A stretch of 5,801 nt of DNA from Lachnospiraceae bacterium (GTDB lineage Bacteria > Bacillota > Clostridia > Lachnospirales > Lachnospiraceae), in assembly GCA_900753685.1 (NCBI GenBank), contig CAAEAB010000081.1, positions 1-5,801 of the forward strand. The letters run 5' to 3'. Positions 1 to 5,497 of this stretch are shown here, piece by piece. A program made the position numbers and the translations under genes. How positions within the stretch are numbered: the stretch's first letter is position 1; every line of letters begins with the position of its first letter. The notes beneath the pieces are model-generated. The model worked only from the letters and a program-made list of their open reading frames with translations. It searched no databases and had not been told where the DNA came from.

Positions 1-1
1 A

Positions 2-259
2 CGACGTGAAATTCAAAACATGCGTATTCGCAGCGGAAGAATGACCAGGGATTATGTAGATCATATATCCGGCATCAGCCCAGGAATTTACTGGCTTTTT
101 CGTTGCTTTCTGGCTGTAGCTTTCTTTGTGTCAGGTATTACCTTTCCAATGATTTCTTCCAGCCAGATCCCAAAGGAGTTGACAGAGATTCCCGATTATG
201 TATCCGTAAACTATACGATAGAAGATGTTTCAGCTTTTATTGATAGTCTGGCAAATTAG
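2..259 (+). CDS. C-terminal part of a small single-pass membrane protein, unknown function
   Basis: The reading frame is open at the left edge (reading R-R-E-I-Q-N before the first in-window ATG at 20) and ends with TAG at 257-259, so the true start may lie upstream. Counting from that ATG, a basic N-terminal stretch (about residues 1-22, many Arg) is followed by one hydrophobic segment (about 23-45, WLFRCFLAVAFFVSGITF). A 35-residue mildly acidic tail follows and is predicted to be outside the membrane. The positive-inside rule suggests a cytoplasmic N-terminus. I recognise no catalytic motif. In related clostridia, M23 or M50 membrane peptidases often precede the radical SAM gene. This could be a stub or remnant of such a protein, but nothing in the residues proves it. 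Its 3' end carries the promoter of the next gene. Confidence 0.55.
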   Translation, partial: RREIQNMRIRSGRMTRDYVDHISGISPGIYWLFRCFLAVAFFVSGITFPMISSSQIPKELTEIPDYVSVNYTIEDVSAFIDSLAN

Positions 260-277
260 ATGAGAATATGGTATACT
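248..277 (+). promoter_or_regulatory. Extended -10 promoter for the radical SAM-rng operon
   Basis: TATACT at 272-277 is preceded by TG one base upstream (269-270), giving the extended -10 form TGGTATACT. A 4/6 match to the -35 consensus, CTGGCA at 248-253, lies 18 bp upstream inside the end of the preceding gene. Transcription would start near 284, leaving a leader of about 24 nt with the AGGAG ribosome binding site at 297-301, six bases before the ATG at 308. This is inferred from sequence only. Confidence 0.55.
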
Positions 278-307
278 GAATGCAATGCGTAGAAAAAGGA
301 GTGTGCT

Positions 308-2179
308 ATGAAAAAACTTGCTTTAACCGATGATATTCTCCTTAAGATTGAGAAGCCTGCGAGATATCTCGGCAATGAATATAATGCTGTATATAAAGAC
401 CCGTCCTCGGTGGATATCCGGTTTGCCATGTGCTTTCCGGATGTGTATGAGATTGGCATGTCTTATCTCGGTATTCAGATTATTTATGATATGCTGAATC
501 AGCGGGATGATGTTTACTGTGAGCGCCTTTATTCGCCATGGATGGATTTAGACGCTGTTATGAGAGAACGGCATATTCCGCTGTTTGCCCTGGAGTCCCA
601 GGATTCGATCAAGGATTTTGATTTCCTTGCAATAACGCTTCAATATGAGATGTGTTATACAAATGTCCTCCAGATTTTGGATTTAAGCCGGATTCCTCTG
701 AAATCCAAGGACCGCACGGCAGACCATCCCTTTGTGATCGGCGGCGGTCCATGCGCTTATAATCCGGAGCCGTTGGCAGAATTTTTCGACATTTTTTATA
801 TCGGCGAGGGTGAAACTGTCTACAATGATTTGATGGATGTCTATAAGCAATGGAAAAAAGAAGGCAGAAGCCGAAGGGAATTTTTAATCGAAGCGTCAAA
901 GATTCCCGGACTTTACGTTCCATCGCTGTATGAGGTGACTTATCATGAGGATGGAACCATTCAATCCTTCTCCCCGGTGGAACCGGATATTCCTGAAAAA
1001 ATCAAAAAACAGGTAGTCACGGATTTAAGTCATACCTACTATCCGTCAAAACCTGTGGTCCCTTTTATCAAAGTGACCCAGGACAGGGTTGTTCTTGAAA
1101 TCCAGCGAGGCTGTATCCGGGGCTGTCGTTTCTGCCAGGCCGGAGCGGTTTACCGTCCAAACCGGGAGCGGGATTTGGAATTTTTAAAGAAATATGCCCA
1201 TGATATGCTGATGTCTACCGGACATGAAGAAATTTCCTTAAGCTCCTTAAGCTCCAGCGATTATTCGCGTTTAGAAGAGCTGACTACTTATCTGATTCAG
1301 GAGTTTGGTATCAAGGAACGGGTGAATATTTCCTTACCATCTTTGCGTATCGATGCTTTTTCCCTGGATGTGATGAGCCAAGTGCAGGATGTAAAAAAAA
1401 GCAGTCTGACCTTTGCGCCGGAAGCAGGTTCCCAGAGAATGAGAGACGTCATCAACAAAGGTCTGACTGAGGAGGACATTTTTTCCGGCGCTATGGAGGC
1501 CTTTAAAGGCGGCTGGAACCGGGTGAAGCTTTATTTTATGCTTGGTCTCCCGGGAGAAACCTATGAGGATATCGAGGGCATTGCCAAATTATCCAATGAT
1601 ATTGCAGCCCTTTATTATACGATTCCAAAGGACAAACGTCCGGGGGCTAGGGTGGATGTGGTGTCCAGTACTTCATTTTTTGTTCCAAAGCCCTTTACAC
1701 CTTTTCAGTGGGTGGCTCAAAATACGACGGAGCAATTTAAAGACAAACAGTATTTCTTAAGCCGGAAGATGAAGGAACAGCTCAACCGAAAGAGTATGCG
1801 CTATAACTGGCATGATTTTGATCTGACAGCCCTGGAAGGCTTTTTAGCCAGAGGGGACCGAAAAGTCGGTGAAGTTATTTATAGAGCCTATAAAAAAGGG
1901 TGTATGTTTGATTCCTGGTCCGAGTATTTTCATTATGACCGATGGCTGGAAGCCATGGATGAATGCAGAATCGATCCGGCATTTTATACTGGCCGTACTC
2001 GCGAGTATGATGAAATCCTTCCATGGGATTTTGTTGACGCCGGAGTGACAAAAGAATTTTTATGGCGGGAATATATTCAGTCACAGAAAGAAATCGTGAC
2101 GCCAAACTGCCGCAGGCAATGTTCTGGCTGTGGCTGTCGGATTTACGAAGGAGGTGTCTGCTTTGAAGGTAAGAATTAA
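308..2179 (+). CDS. TIGR03960-type radical SAM protein with N-terminal B12-binding-like domain
   Basis: This 623-residue protein has the layout of the TIGR03960 family. An N-terminal cobalamin-binding-like region (about residues 20-230, including PFVIGGGPCAYNPEPLAEFFD and YIGEGE) is followed by a radical SAM core. The [4Fe-4S] ligands are visible as C269-x3-C273-x2-C276 in RGCIRGCRFCQAG. Further core motifs are the SLSSSDY stretch and SLTFAPEAGSQRMRDVINK. The last 24 residues form a separate Cys-rich tail (C601, C605, C608, C610, C618), which could bind another metal or cluster. The enzyme is expected to be cytoplasmic and to cleave S-adenosylmethionine reductively; its substrate is unknown to me. 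The start is the ATG at 308 with AGGAG six bases upstream. It overlaps the DUF2344 partner by 17 nt, fitting the known pairing of the two families. Family assignment is firm, biochemical role is not. Confidence 0.93.
   Translation: MKKLALTDDILLKIEKPARYLGNEYNAVYKDPSSVDIRFAMCFPDVYEIGMSYLGIQIIYDMLNQRDDVYCERLYSPWMDLDAVMRERHIPLFALESQDSIKDFDFLAITLQYEMCYTNVLQILDLSRIPLKSKDRTADHPFVIGGGPCAYNPEPLAEFFDIFYIGEGETVYNDLMDVYKQWKKEGRSRREFLIEASKIPGLYVPSLYEVTYHEDGTIQSFSPVEPDIPEKIKKQVVTDLSHTYYPSKPVVPFIKVTQDRVVLEIQRGCIRGCRFCQAGAVYRPNRERDLEFLKKYAHDMLMSTGHEEISLSSLSSSDYSRLEELTTYLIQEFGIKERVNISLPSLRIDAFSLDVMSQVQDVKKSSLTFAPEAGSQRMRDVINKGLTEEDIFSGAMEAFKGGWNRVKLYFMLGLPGETYEDIEGIAKLSNDIAALYYTIPKDKRPGARVDVVSSTSFFVPKPFTPFQWVAQNTTEQFKDKQYFLSRKMKEQLNRKSMRYNWHDFDLTALEGFLARGDRKVGEVIYRAYKKGCMFDSWSEYFHYDRWLEAMDECRIDPAFYTGRTREYDEILPWDFVDAGVTKEFLWREYIQSQKEIVTPNCRRQCSGCGCRIYEGGVCFEGKN
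2148..2154 (+). promoter_or_regulatory. Shine-Dalgarno site that sets a TTG start at 2163
   Basis: AAGGAGG lies inside the last codons of the radical SAM gene and is separated by eight bases from TTG at 2163-2165. A longer in-frame reading from GTG at 2130 would place this motif inside the coding sequence and would add residues before MKVRIKFAKEG, where proteins of this family normally begin. The site therefore favours the TTG. Confidence 0.8.
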
Positions 2180-2846
2180 ATTTGCTAAAGAAGGTATTAT
2201 GCGCTTTATCGGCCATCTGGATATGATGCGATATTTCCAGAAGGCTTTCCGGCGTTCCGGAATCGATATACAGTATTCTCAGGGTTACAGTCCCCATCAG
2301 CTCATTTCCTTTGCGGCGCCTCTGGGTGTCGGATTAACCAGTACCGGCGAATATATGGATATTGTCATGGGTGAATGTCCGTCTTCAGACGAACTGGTAC
2401 GCCGGATCAATGAACAGATGGTGGACGGCGTCCGCATCTTAAGCGCTGTCGCCTTACCGGATGACAGCAAAAATGCCATGTCCATCGTGACGACGGCGGA
2501 CTATCGCCTTACATTCCGTGAAAATATGGCGCCGGATTTTGAACTGGCTTCGGCTATTGGGCGATTTATGGCCCAGAACGAAATCATGGTCACAAAAAAG
2601 ACGAAAAAAAGTGAAAAGAGGATGGATATCAAACCAATGATTCATGCTTTTTATGCAGAAGAGCAAGGTTGCTTTATGAATGTGGCAACGGGCAGTACAC
2701 AAAATCTGAAGCCGGAGCAGGTCATGGCGGAGCTTTATCGATTTATGGATAGAGAGTTTGATCCATTTGCTATCTATATTCATCGTCTGGAAACCTACGG
2801 CACAGATATGAAGACACTTGAAAATTATGGTGGTAGAATAGAGTGA
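2163..2846 (+). CDS. DUF2344 / TIGR03936 radical SAM-linked protein
   Basis: With the TTG start the product is 227 residues. The N-terminal signature of DUF2344 is clear: KFAKEGIMRFIGHLDMMRYF (residues 6-25), then R30/R31, GYSPHQLISFAAPLGVGLTS (41-60) and GEYMDI (62-67). A basic patch, KKTKKSEKRMDIKP (about 135-148), lies before the C-terminal part. No signal peptide or membrane segment is seen, so it should be cytoplasmic. The family was named for its constant linkage, as neighbour or fusion, to TIGR03960 radical SAM proteins, and here it overlaps that gene by 17 nt. Sequence similarity to tRNA-modifying or RNA-binding proteins has been suggested for the family, but no function can be read from this sequence. 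A joint RNA- or ribosome-related role with the adjacent RNase G is inference from context. The stop overlaps the next start (GTGA). Confidence 0.92.
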   Translation: MKVRIKFAKEGIMRFIGHLDMMRYFQKAFRRSGIDIQYSQGYSPHQLISFAAPLGVGLTSTGEYMDIVMGECPSSDELVRRINEQMVDGVRILSAVALPDDSKNAMSIVTTADYRLTFRENMAPDFELASAIGRFMAQNEIMVTKKTKKSEKRMDIKPMIHAFYAEEQGCFMNVATGSTQNLKPEQVMAELYRFMDREFDPFAIYIHRLETYGTDMKTLENYGGRIE

Positions 2847-4042
2847 TTCAAAAAATGTCGAAAGAGGTTATAATTACACACTATAAAAAGCAATATTTGA
2901 TTGCACTTCTCAATGACGGCAAAGCGGCTGAGATATTTATAAAGGCTCCGGATGCACTGGAAATCGGCGATATATATATAGGAAAAGTCCAAAATATCGT
3001 TGAAAATATTCAGGCGGCCTTTGTAGAGATTTCACCGGGAATTATTGGCTATTATTCCTTGAAAGCCAATCCAGACCATTTATTCGCCCGGCCTTCAAAG
3101 GGAAAACTGAAAGCCGGTGATGAAATCCTTGTCCAGGTGGAACGGGGAAGTATCAAGAGTAAAGCCCCTGTGTTGACAAGTAAAATCCAGCTTACCGGCG
3201 ATAATATGGTTTTTCTTGGAAATCAGAAGTTTATCGGTATTTCTAAAAAAATTAATGAAAAGGACAGGCGGACTGAATTAAAAAAACTCGGACAGGTATT
3301 AACCCACAAATCCAATACGGGTATTATTTTCCGTACAAACAGCGCAAAAACGGCAGATCAGTGTCTGAGCGATGAATACGCCGCACTTTTAGTTGATTAT
3401 AATAATATTATGTCAACTTTTTGTAGTCGTATCTGTTTTTCAAAGGTTTATTCCGCAGCTTCCGACTGGCTCAAATATGTTCACACCCTGCCTGAGTCTT
3501 CTCTGCGGATTTTGACAGATATTCCAGAGGTTTATGAAAATCTTGGAAACCGGTATGGAAACGGTCCGGATGCTCCTTGCTGTCAGCTTTACAAGGATGA
3601 GGAATATCCTCTGGTGAAATTAAAAAGTATGGAAACGCAGCTTGGACGGGCACTTTCAAAAAATGTATGGCTTAAATCCGGGGCCTCCCTTGTCATTGAG
3701 CCGACAGAGGCGCTGACGGCGATTGATGTCAATACAAGCAAGGCGGAAATTCACAAAAAAAATGAAGAAATTTTTTTACAGATTAATCTGGAAGCTGCAG
3801 CGGAAATTTGTAGACAAATCCGGCTTCGCAATCTATCTGGTATGATAATTGTAGATTTTATTAACCTGTCTTCAAAAAAAGCGGAAGAGCAGTTAATGAC
3901 CGAACTGAGAAAATTGTCTAGACAGGATCCGGTTCAATTGAATGTCATTGACATGACGCCGCTTGGGCTAGTGGAAATGACGCGGAAACGAACATATCGG
4001 CCGCTTTATGAACAGATAAAGGAGGCGGAAACCTTTGAATGA
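2843..4042 (+). CDS. rng: Ribonuclease G/E family endoribonuclease
   Basis: This 399-residue protein matches the catalytic half of RNase E/G, which cuts single-stranded A/U-rich RNA during mRNA turnover and rRNA processing. An S1-type RNA-binding domain spans about residues 38-120 (GDIYIGKVQNIVENIQAAFVEI). The 5'-monophosphate sensor region is at 160-165 (GIIFRT, with R164 and T165). The metal-binding catalytic aspartates are D295 in AIDVNTSK and D338 in IIVDFINL, equivalent to D303 and D346 of E. coli RNase E. The protein ends soon after DMTPLGLVEMTRKRTYRPL, so the CPxCxGxG zinc-link motif and C-terminal domain of proteobacterial enzymes are absent. The GTG at 2843 overlaps the upstream TGA and has GGTGG nine bases before it. 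An ATG at 2855 (MSKEVIITH, 395 residues) is an equally plausible start because family members often begin near there. It overlaps the PAP2 gene by 8 nt. Confidence 0.93.
   Translation: MIQKMSKEVIITHYKKQYLIALLNDGKAAEIFIKAPDALEIGDIYIGKVQNIVENIQAAFVEISPGIIGYYSLKANPDHLFARPSKGKLKAGDEILVQVERGSIKSKAPVLTSKIQLTGDNMVFLGNQKFIGISKKINEKDRRTELKKLGQVLTHKSNTGIIFRTNSAKTADQCLSDEYAALLVDYNNIMSTFCSRICFSKVYSAASDWLKYVHTLPESSLRILTDIPEVYENLGNRYGNGPDAPCCQLYKDEEYPLVKLKSMETQLGRALSKNVWLKSGASLVIEPTEALTAIDVNTSKAEIHKKNEEIFLQINLEAAAEICRQIRLRNLSGMIIVDFINLSSKKAEEQLMTELRKLSRQDPVQLNVIDMTPLGLVEMTRKRTYRPLYEQIKEAETFE
4018..4025 (+). promoter_or_regulatory. Shine-Dalgarno site that sets a TTG start at 4035
   Basis: AAAGGAGG lies in the last codons of rng, nine bases before TTG at 4035-4037. 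The only nearby ATG (4039) is in another frame and meets a stop after seven codons, so the TTG is the credible start. Placement inside rng implies that translation of the PAP2 gene is coupled to rng. Confidence 0.8.
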
Positions 4043-4517
4043 AGAAAGATATACCGGTTTAATTCACTGGGCTGAAAGGAAACCGATACGAAAAAAAATA
4101 CTTTGTTTTTTTAGCAGATTTCTTCCGATATGCCTGGCGGTAATCTATATATGCTGTCTGATTATTTGTTTTTTTGTCTATCCCGTATTACTTTTACGTT
4201 TACTTTTGCGTCCGGCCCTTTGTTTTTTGATAGTCACCCTTTTGCGTCGACTGCTGAAATTCCCACGTCCCTATGATGTCTATGAGTATATTCCCCTCTG
4301 TGATTATCATCCGGGAAAAAATTGCAGCTTTCCAAGCCGGCATACAGCCAGCGCAGCCATCATTGCCTTGGAGCTTTTCCGACTTTGGAGTAGATTGGGA
4401 TGCTTTCTGTTAATTTTGGCTTTATTCATCGGCCTGATCCGTATTTTATGTGGAAATCATTTTATTAAAGACGTTTTAGCGGCTTATGCCATTGCTTTAA
4501 TTTGTAGCATTCTGTGA
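4035..4517 (+). CDS. Small PAP2-family membrane phosphatase
   Basis: This is a 160-residue, strongly hydrophobic protein with about four to five membrane helices (roughly 28-50, 52-70, 104-117, 121-138, 146-160). All three parts of the PAP2 acid phosphatase signature are visible. Motif 1 is R71-x6-R78-P79 (Arg replacing the usual Lys). Motif 2 is P100-S101-R102-H103, a PSRH variant of PSGH. Motif 3 is R136-x5-H142-x3-D146. H103 and H142 would be the proton donor and nucleophile. Family members dephosphorylate lipid phosphates such as phosphatidic acid, phosphatidylglycerophosphate or undecaprenyl pyrophosphate; which one applies here cannot be told. At 160 residues it is shorter than many relatives but complete for the active site. 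It overlaps rng by 8 nt and ends the operon. No clear intrinsic terminator follows, so some read-through into the next gene is possible. Confidence 0.88.
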   Translation: MNEERYTGLIHWAERKPIRKKILCFFSRFLPICLAVIYICCLIICFFVYPVLLLRLLLRPALCFLIVTLLRRLLKFPRPYDVYEYIPLCDYHPGKNCSFPSRHTASAAIIALELFRLWSRLGCFLLILALFIGLIRILCGNHFIKDVLAAYAIALICSIL

Positions 4518-4532
4518 ATTTAAATTAGCTTT

Positions 4533-4552
4533 AAATATTTTCGAAATATTTT
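4533..4552 (+). repeat. Direct repeat AAATATTTT, one helical turn apart, upstream of promoter
   Basis: AAATATTTT occurs at 4533-4541 and 4544-4552, separated by CG, a period of 11 bp. It lies about 45-64 bases before the predicted transcription start of the first kinase-like gene, where A/T-rich UP elements contact the RNA polymerase alpha subunits. It may strengthen that promoter; a regulator site is the alternative. Confidence 0.45.
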
Positions 4553-4561
4553 GCCGAATAA

Positions 4562-4590
4562 TTGACATTTTCTGAAAATTATAGTATTAT
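4562..4590 (+). promoter_or_regulatory. Strong sigma-A promoter for the first cytidylate-kinase-like gene
   Basis: A perfect -35 box TTGACA (4562-4567) is followed after exactly 17 bp by TATTAT (4585-4590), a 5/6 match to the -10 consensus. Transcription should start near 4597, giving a leader of about 42 nt. The flanking DNA is very A+T-rich. This makes the gene independently transcribed from the rng operon. Confidence 0.8.
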
Positions 4591-4622
4591 AAAACTAATT
4601 AATAAATAAAAATTCAAAAAAC

Positions 4623-4633
4623 AAAGGGGGGGG
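4623..4633 (+). promoter_or_regulatory. Poly-G ribosome binding site
   Basis: AAA followed by eight G residues (4626-4633) ends five bases before the ATG at 4639. A homopolymer of G pairs with the anti-Shine-Dalgarno pyrimidines in several registers. The in-frame GTG at 4633 overlaps this tract and would lack its own binding site, so ATG 4639 is preferred. Confidence 0.65.
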
Positions 4634-4638
4634 TGTTT

Positions 4639-5238
4639 ATGGGTAACAATTATATTATCACCATTGGCCGGGAATATGGCAGCGGCGGTCTCGAAATTGG
4701 TAAAAAGCTTGCTGAAAAGCTTGGTATTGGATTCTATGATAAAAATCTGATTGATGCTGCGGCGGAAAAATGCGGTATTCACATCGATGTTCTTCATAAG
4801 GCAGATGAAAAAGCAGCGAATCCATTGACAAATCCGTTTCTACATCCGGGATATGAGGCTGGTACAGTGAATGATCGACTGTTTTGGACTCAATCGGAAG
4901 TGATTCGTGAATTAGCTGACAAAGAATCCTGTGTCATTATTGGACGATGTGCAGATTTTGTTTTACGTGAACATGATAATGTTTTGAGAATCTTCATTCA
5001 GGCTCCGCTGGCTGATCGTGTAGCACGTATATCTGAAAAGTACCTGATTGAAGTTCCATCGGAGGCTAAAAAAGAAGTTTTGCGAAATGACAAGCTTCGC
5101 CGGTCTTATTATCAGTTTTACACAGACAGCAAATGGGGCGGAAGAGAACATAAAGACCTGGTAATTAACAGTAGTATTCTTGGTATTGACGGAACCGTAG
5201 AATTTATAAAAGATTTTGTACAACGGAAGTTTAATTGA
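4639..5238 (+). CDS. Cytidylate kinase-like family protein, intact paralog
   Basis: The 199-residue product has the length and motifs of the Cytidylate_kin2 family (AAA_33/Cmk-like P-loop proteins). The nucleotide-binding loop is ITIGREYGSGGLEIG (residues 7-21), where the usual GSGK lysine is replaced by Gly, as is typical in this family as I recall it. Other landmarks are FYDKNLIDAAAEKCG (32-46), a Walker B-like strand CVIIGRCADFVLR (98-110), and the conserved SYYQFYTDSKWG (156-167) with DLVINSSILGIDGTV (173-187), which correspond to the lid and nucleotide-monophosphate region of cytidylate kinase. True Cmk makes CDP from CMP; whether this protein phosphorylates CMP or has another target is unknown. 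It is predicted to be cytoplasmic. It has its own strong promoter and a terminator just downstream. A truncated paralog lies 260 bp further on. Confidence 0.9.
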   Translation: MGNNYIITIGREYGSGGLEIGKKLAEKLGIGFYDKNLIDAAAEKCGIHIDVLHKADEKAANPLTNPFLHPGYEAGTVNDRLFWTQSEVIRELADKESCVIIGRCADFVLREHDNVLRIFIQAPLADRVARISEKYLIEVPSEAKKEVLRNDKLRRSYYQFYTDSKWGGREHKDLVINSSILGIDGTVEFIKDFVQRKFN

Positions 5239-5271
5239 CAAAAAACATAACACTACCGCAAATACACAAAC

Positions 5272-5307
5272 GGGTTGCCGGAAACGGCAGCCCATTTATT
5301 TTATTCT
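5272..5307 (+). terminator. Rho-independent terminator after the first kinase-like gene
   Basis: GGGTTGCCG (5272-5280) pairs with CGGCAGCCC (5285-5293) in a nine-pair stem with one G-T wobble, closed by a GAAA tetraloop. A T-rich run (ATTTATTTTATTCTT) follows at once. It lies 33 bases after the stop codon and separates the two kinase-like genes into different transcripts. Confidence 0.9.
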
Positions 5308-5318
5308 TAACAATGCCG

Positions 5319-5367
5319 GACTGGTTCTTTTTACTTTTTGACTGGTTCAATAGGTCGGGCAACTGGT
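5319..5367 (+). repeat. ACTGGT repeated three times at exact 21-bp spacing (possible operator)
   Basis: GACTGGTTC occurs perfectly at 5319-5327 and 5340-5348, 12 bp apart. A third shorter copy, ACTGGT, begins at 5362. The ACTGGT cores start at 5320, 5341 and 5362, always 21 bp (two helical turns) apart, so all three present the same DNA face. The second copy covers the position expected for the -35 box and the third merges into the extended -10. Direct repeats with a 21-bp period are the geometry used by LytTR-type response regulators, but the bases do not clearly match their consensus. Confidence 0.5.
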
Positions 5368-5372
5368 ATAAT
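5364..5372 (+). promoter_or_regulatory. Extended -10 promoter for the second cytidylate-kinase-like gene
   Basis: TGGTATAAT contains a perfect TATAAT (5367-5372) with the TGn extension. The sequence at the proper -35 distance (5344-5349, GGTTCA) is poor. A better TTGACT at 5338-5343 is 23 bp away, too far to act as a normal -35. This combination of a strong -10, poor -35 and repeats in the -35 area is common in activator-dependent promoters. Transcription should start near 5379, giving a leader of about 119 nt, much longer than that of the first paralog. Confidence 0.65.
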
Positions 5373-5391
5373 TGTATTTAAATTGTATTTA
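5370..5391 (+). repeat. Perfect 11-bp tandem duplication at the predicted transcription start
   Basis: AATTGTATTTA occurs twice back to back (5370-5380 and 5381-5391). The first copy shares bases with the end of TATAAT, so the repeat unit covers the predicted start of transcription. It may have arisen by slippage or be a binding site in the initially transcribed region. Confidence 0.6.
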
Positions 5392-5497
5392 AAAAACACA
5401 TTTAGTACATCAATTTCCGTTGACTTCCTGAAATAAAAAGGCTCCTATGTAAGTGTAAGGAAAAGGTATATTGCAACGAAAAAAAGGGGGCTTTTAT

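Noticed and set aside
1236..1253. Perfect 9-bp tandem repeat CCTTAAGCT x2 inside the radical SAM gene
   Set aside because: It encodes the SLSSLSSSDY stretch, which is a conserved serine-rich motif of this family, so the repeat is explained by the protein sequence.
1875..2297. Minus-strand open frame of 140 codons opposite the end of the radical SAM gene
   Set aside because: It lies fully antisense to two well-supported genes, has no recognisable motif and no convincing ribosome binding site; it is a shadow of their codon usage. The same holds for the other antisense frames at 609-923, 2454-2783 and 4963-5295.
4518..4560. Possible terminator after the PAP2 gene
   Set aside because: TTTAAA...TTTAAA can form only a weak all-A/T stem and no G/C-rich hairpin followed by T residues is present; not strong enough to call.
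5338..5343. TTGACT as -35 box for the promoter at 5367-5372
   Set aside because: The spacer would be 23 bp, too long for sigma-A; the match is a by-product of the GACTGGTTC repeat.
5420..5451. Second promoter TTGACT ... TATGTA before the second kinase-like gene
   Set aside because: The spacer is about 20 bp and the -10 is poor; possible but not supportable beside the perfect extended -10 upstream.
5380..5497. Riboswitch or structured leader in the 119-nt leader of the second kinase-like gene
   Set aside because: I found no conserved riboswitch core, no long stem and no terminator/antiterminator pair; only A-rich sequence with short repeats.
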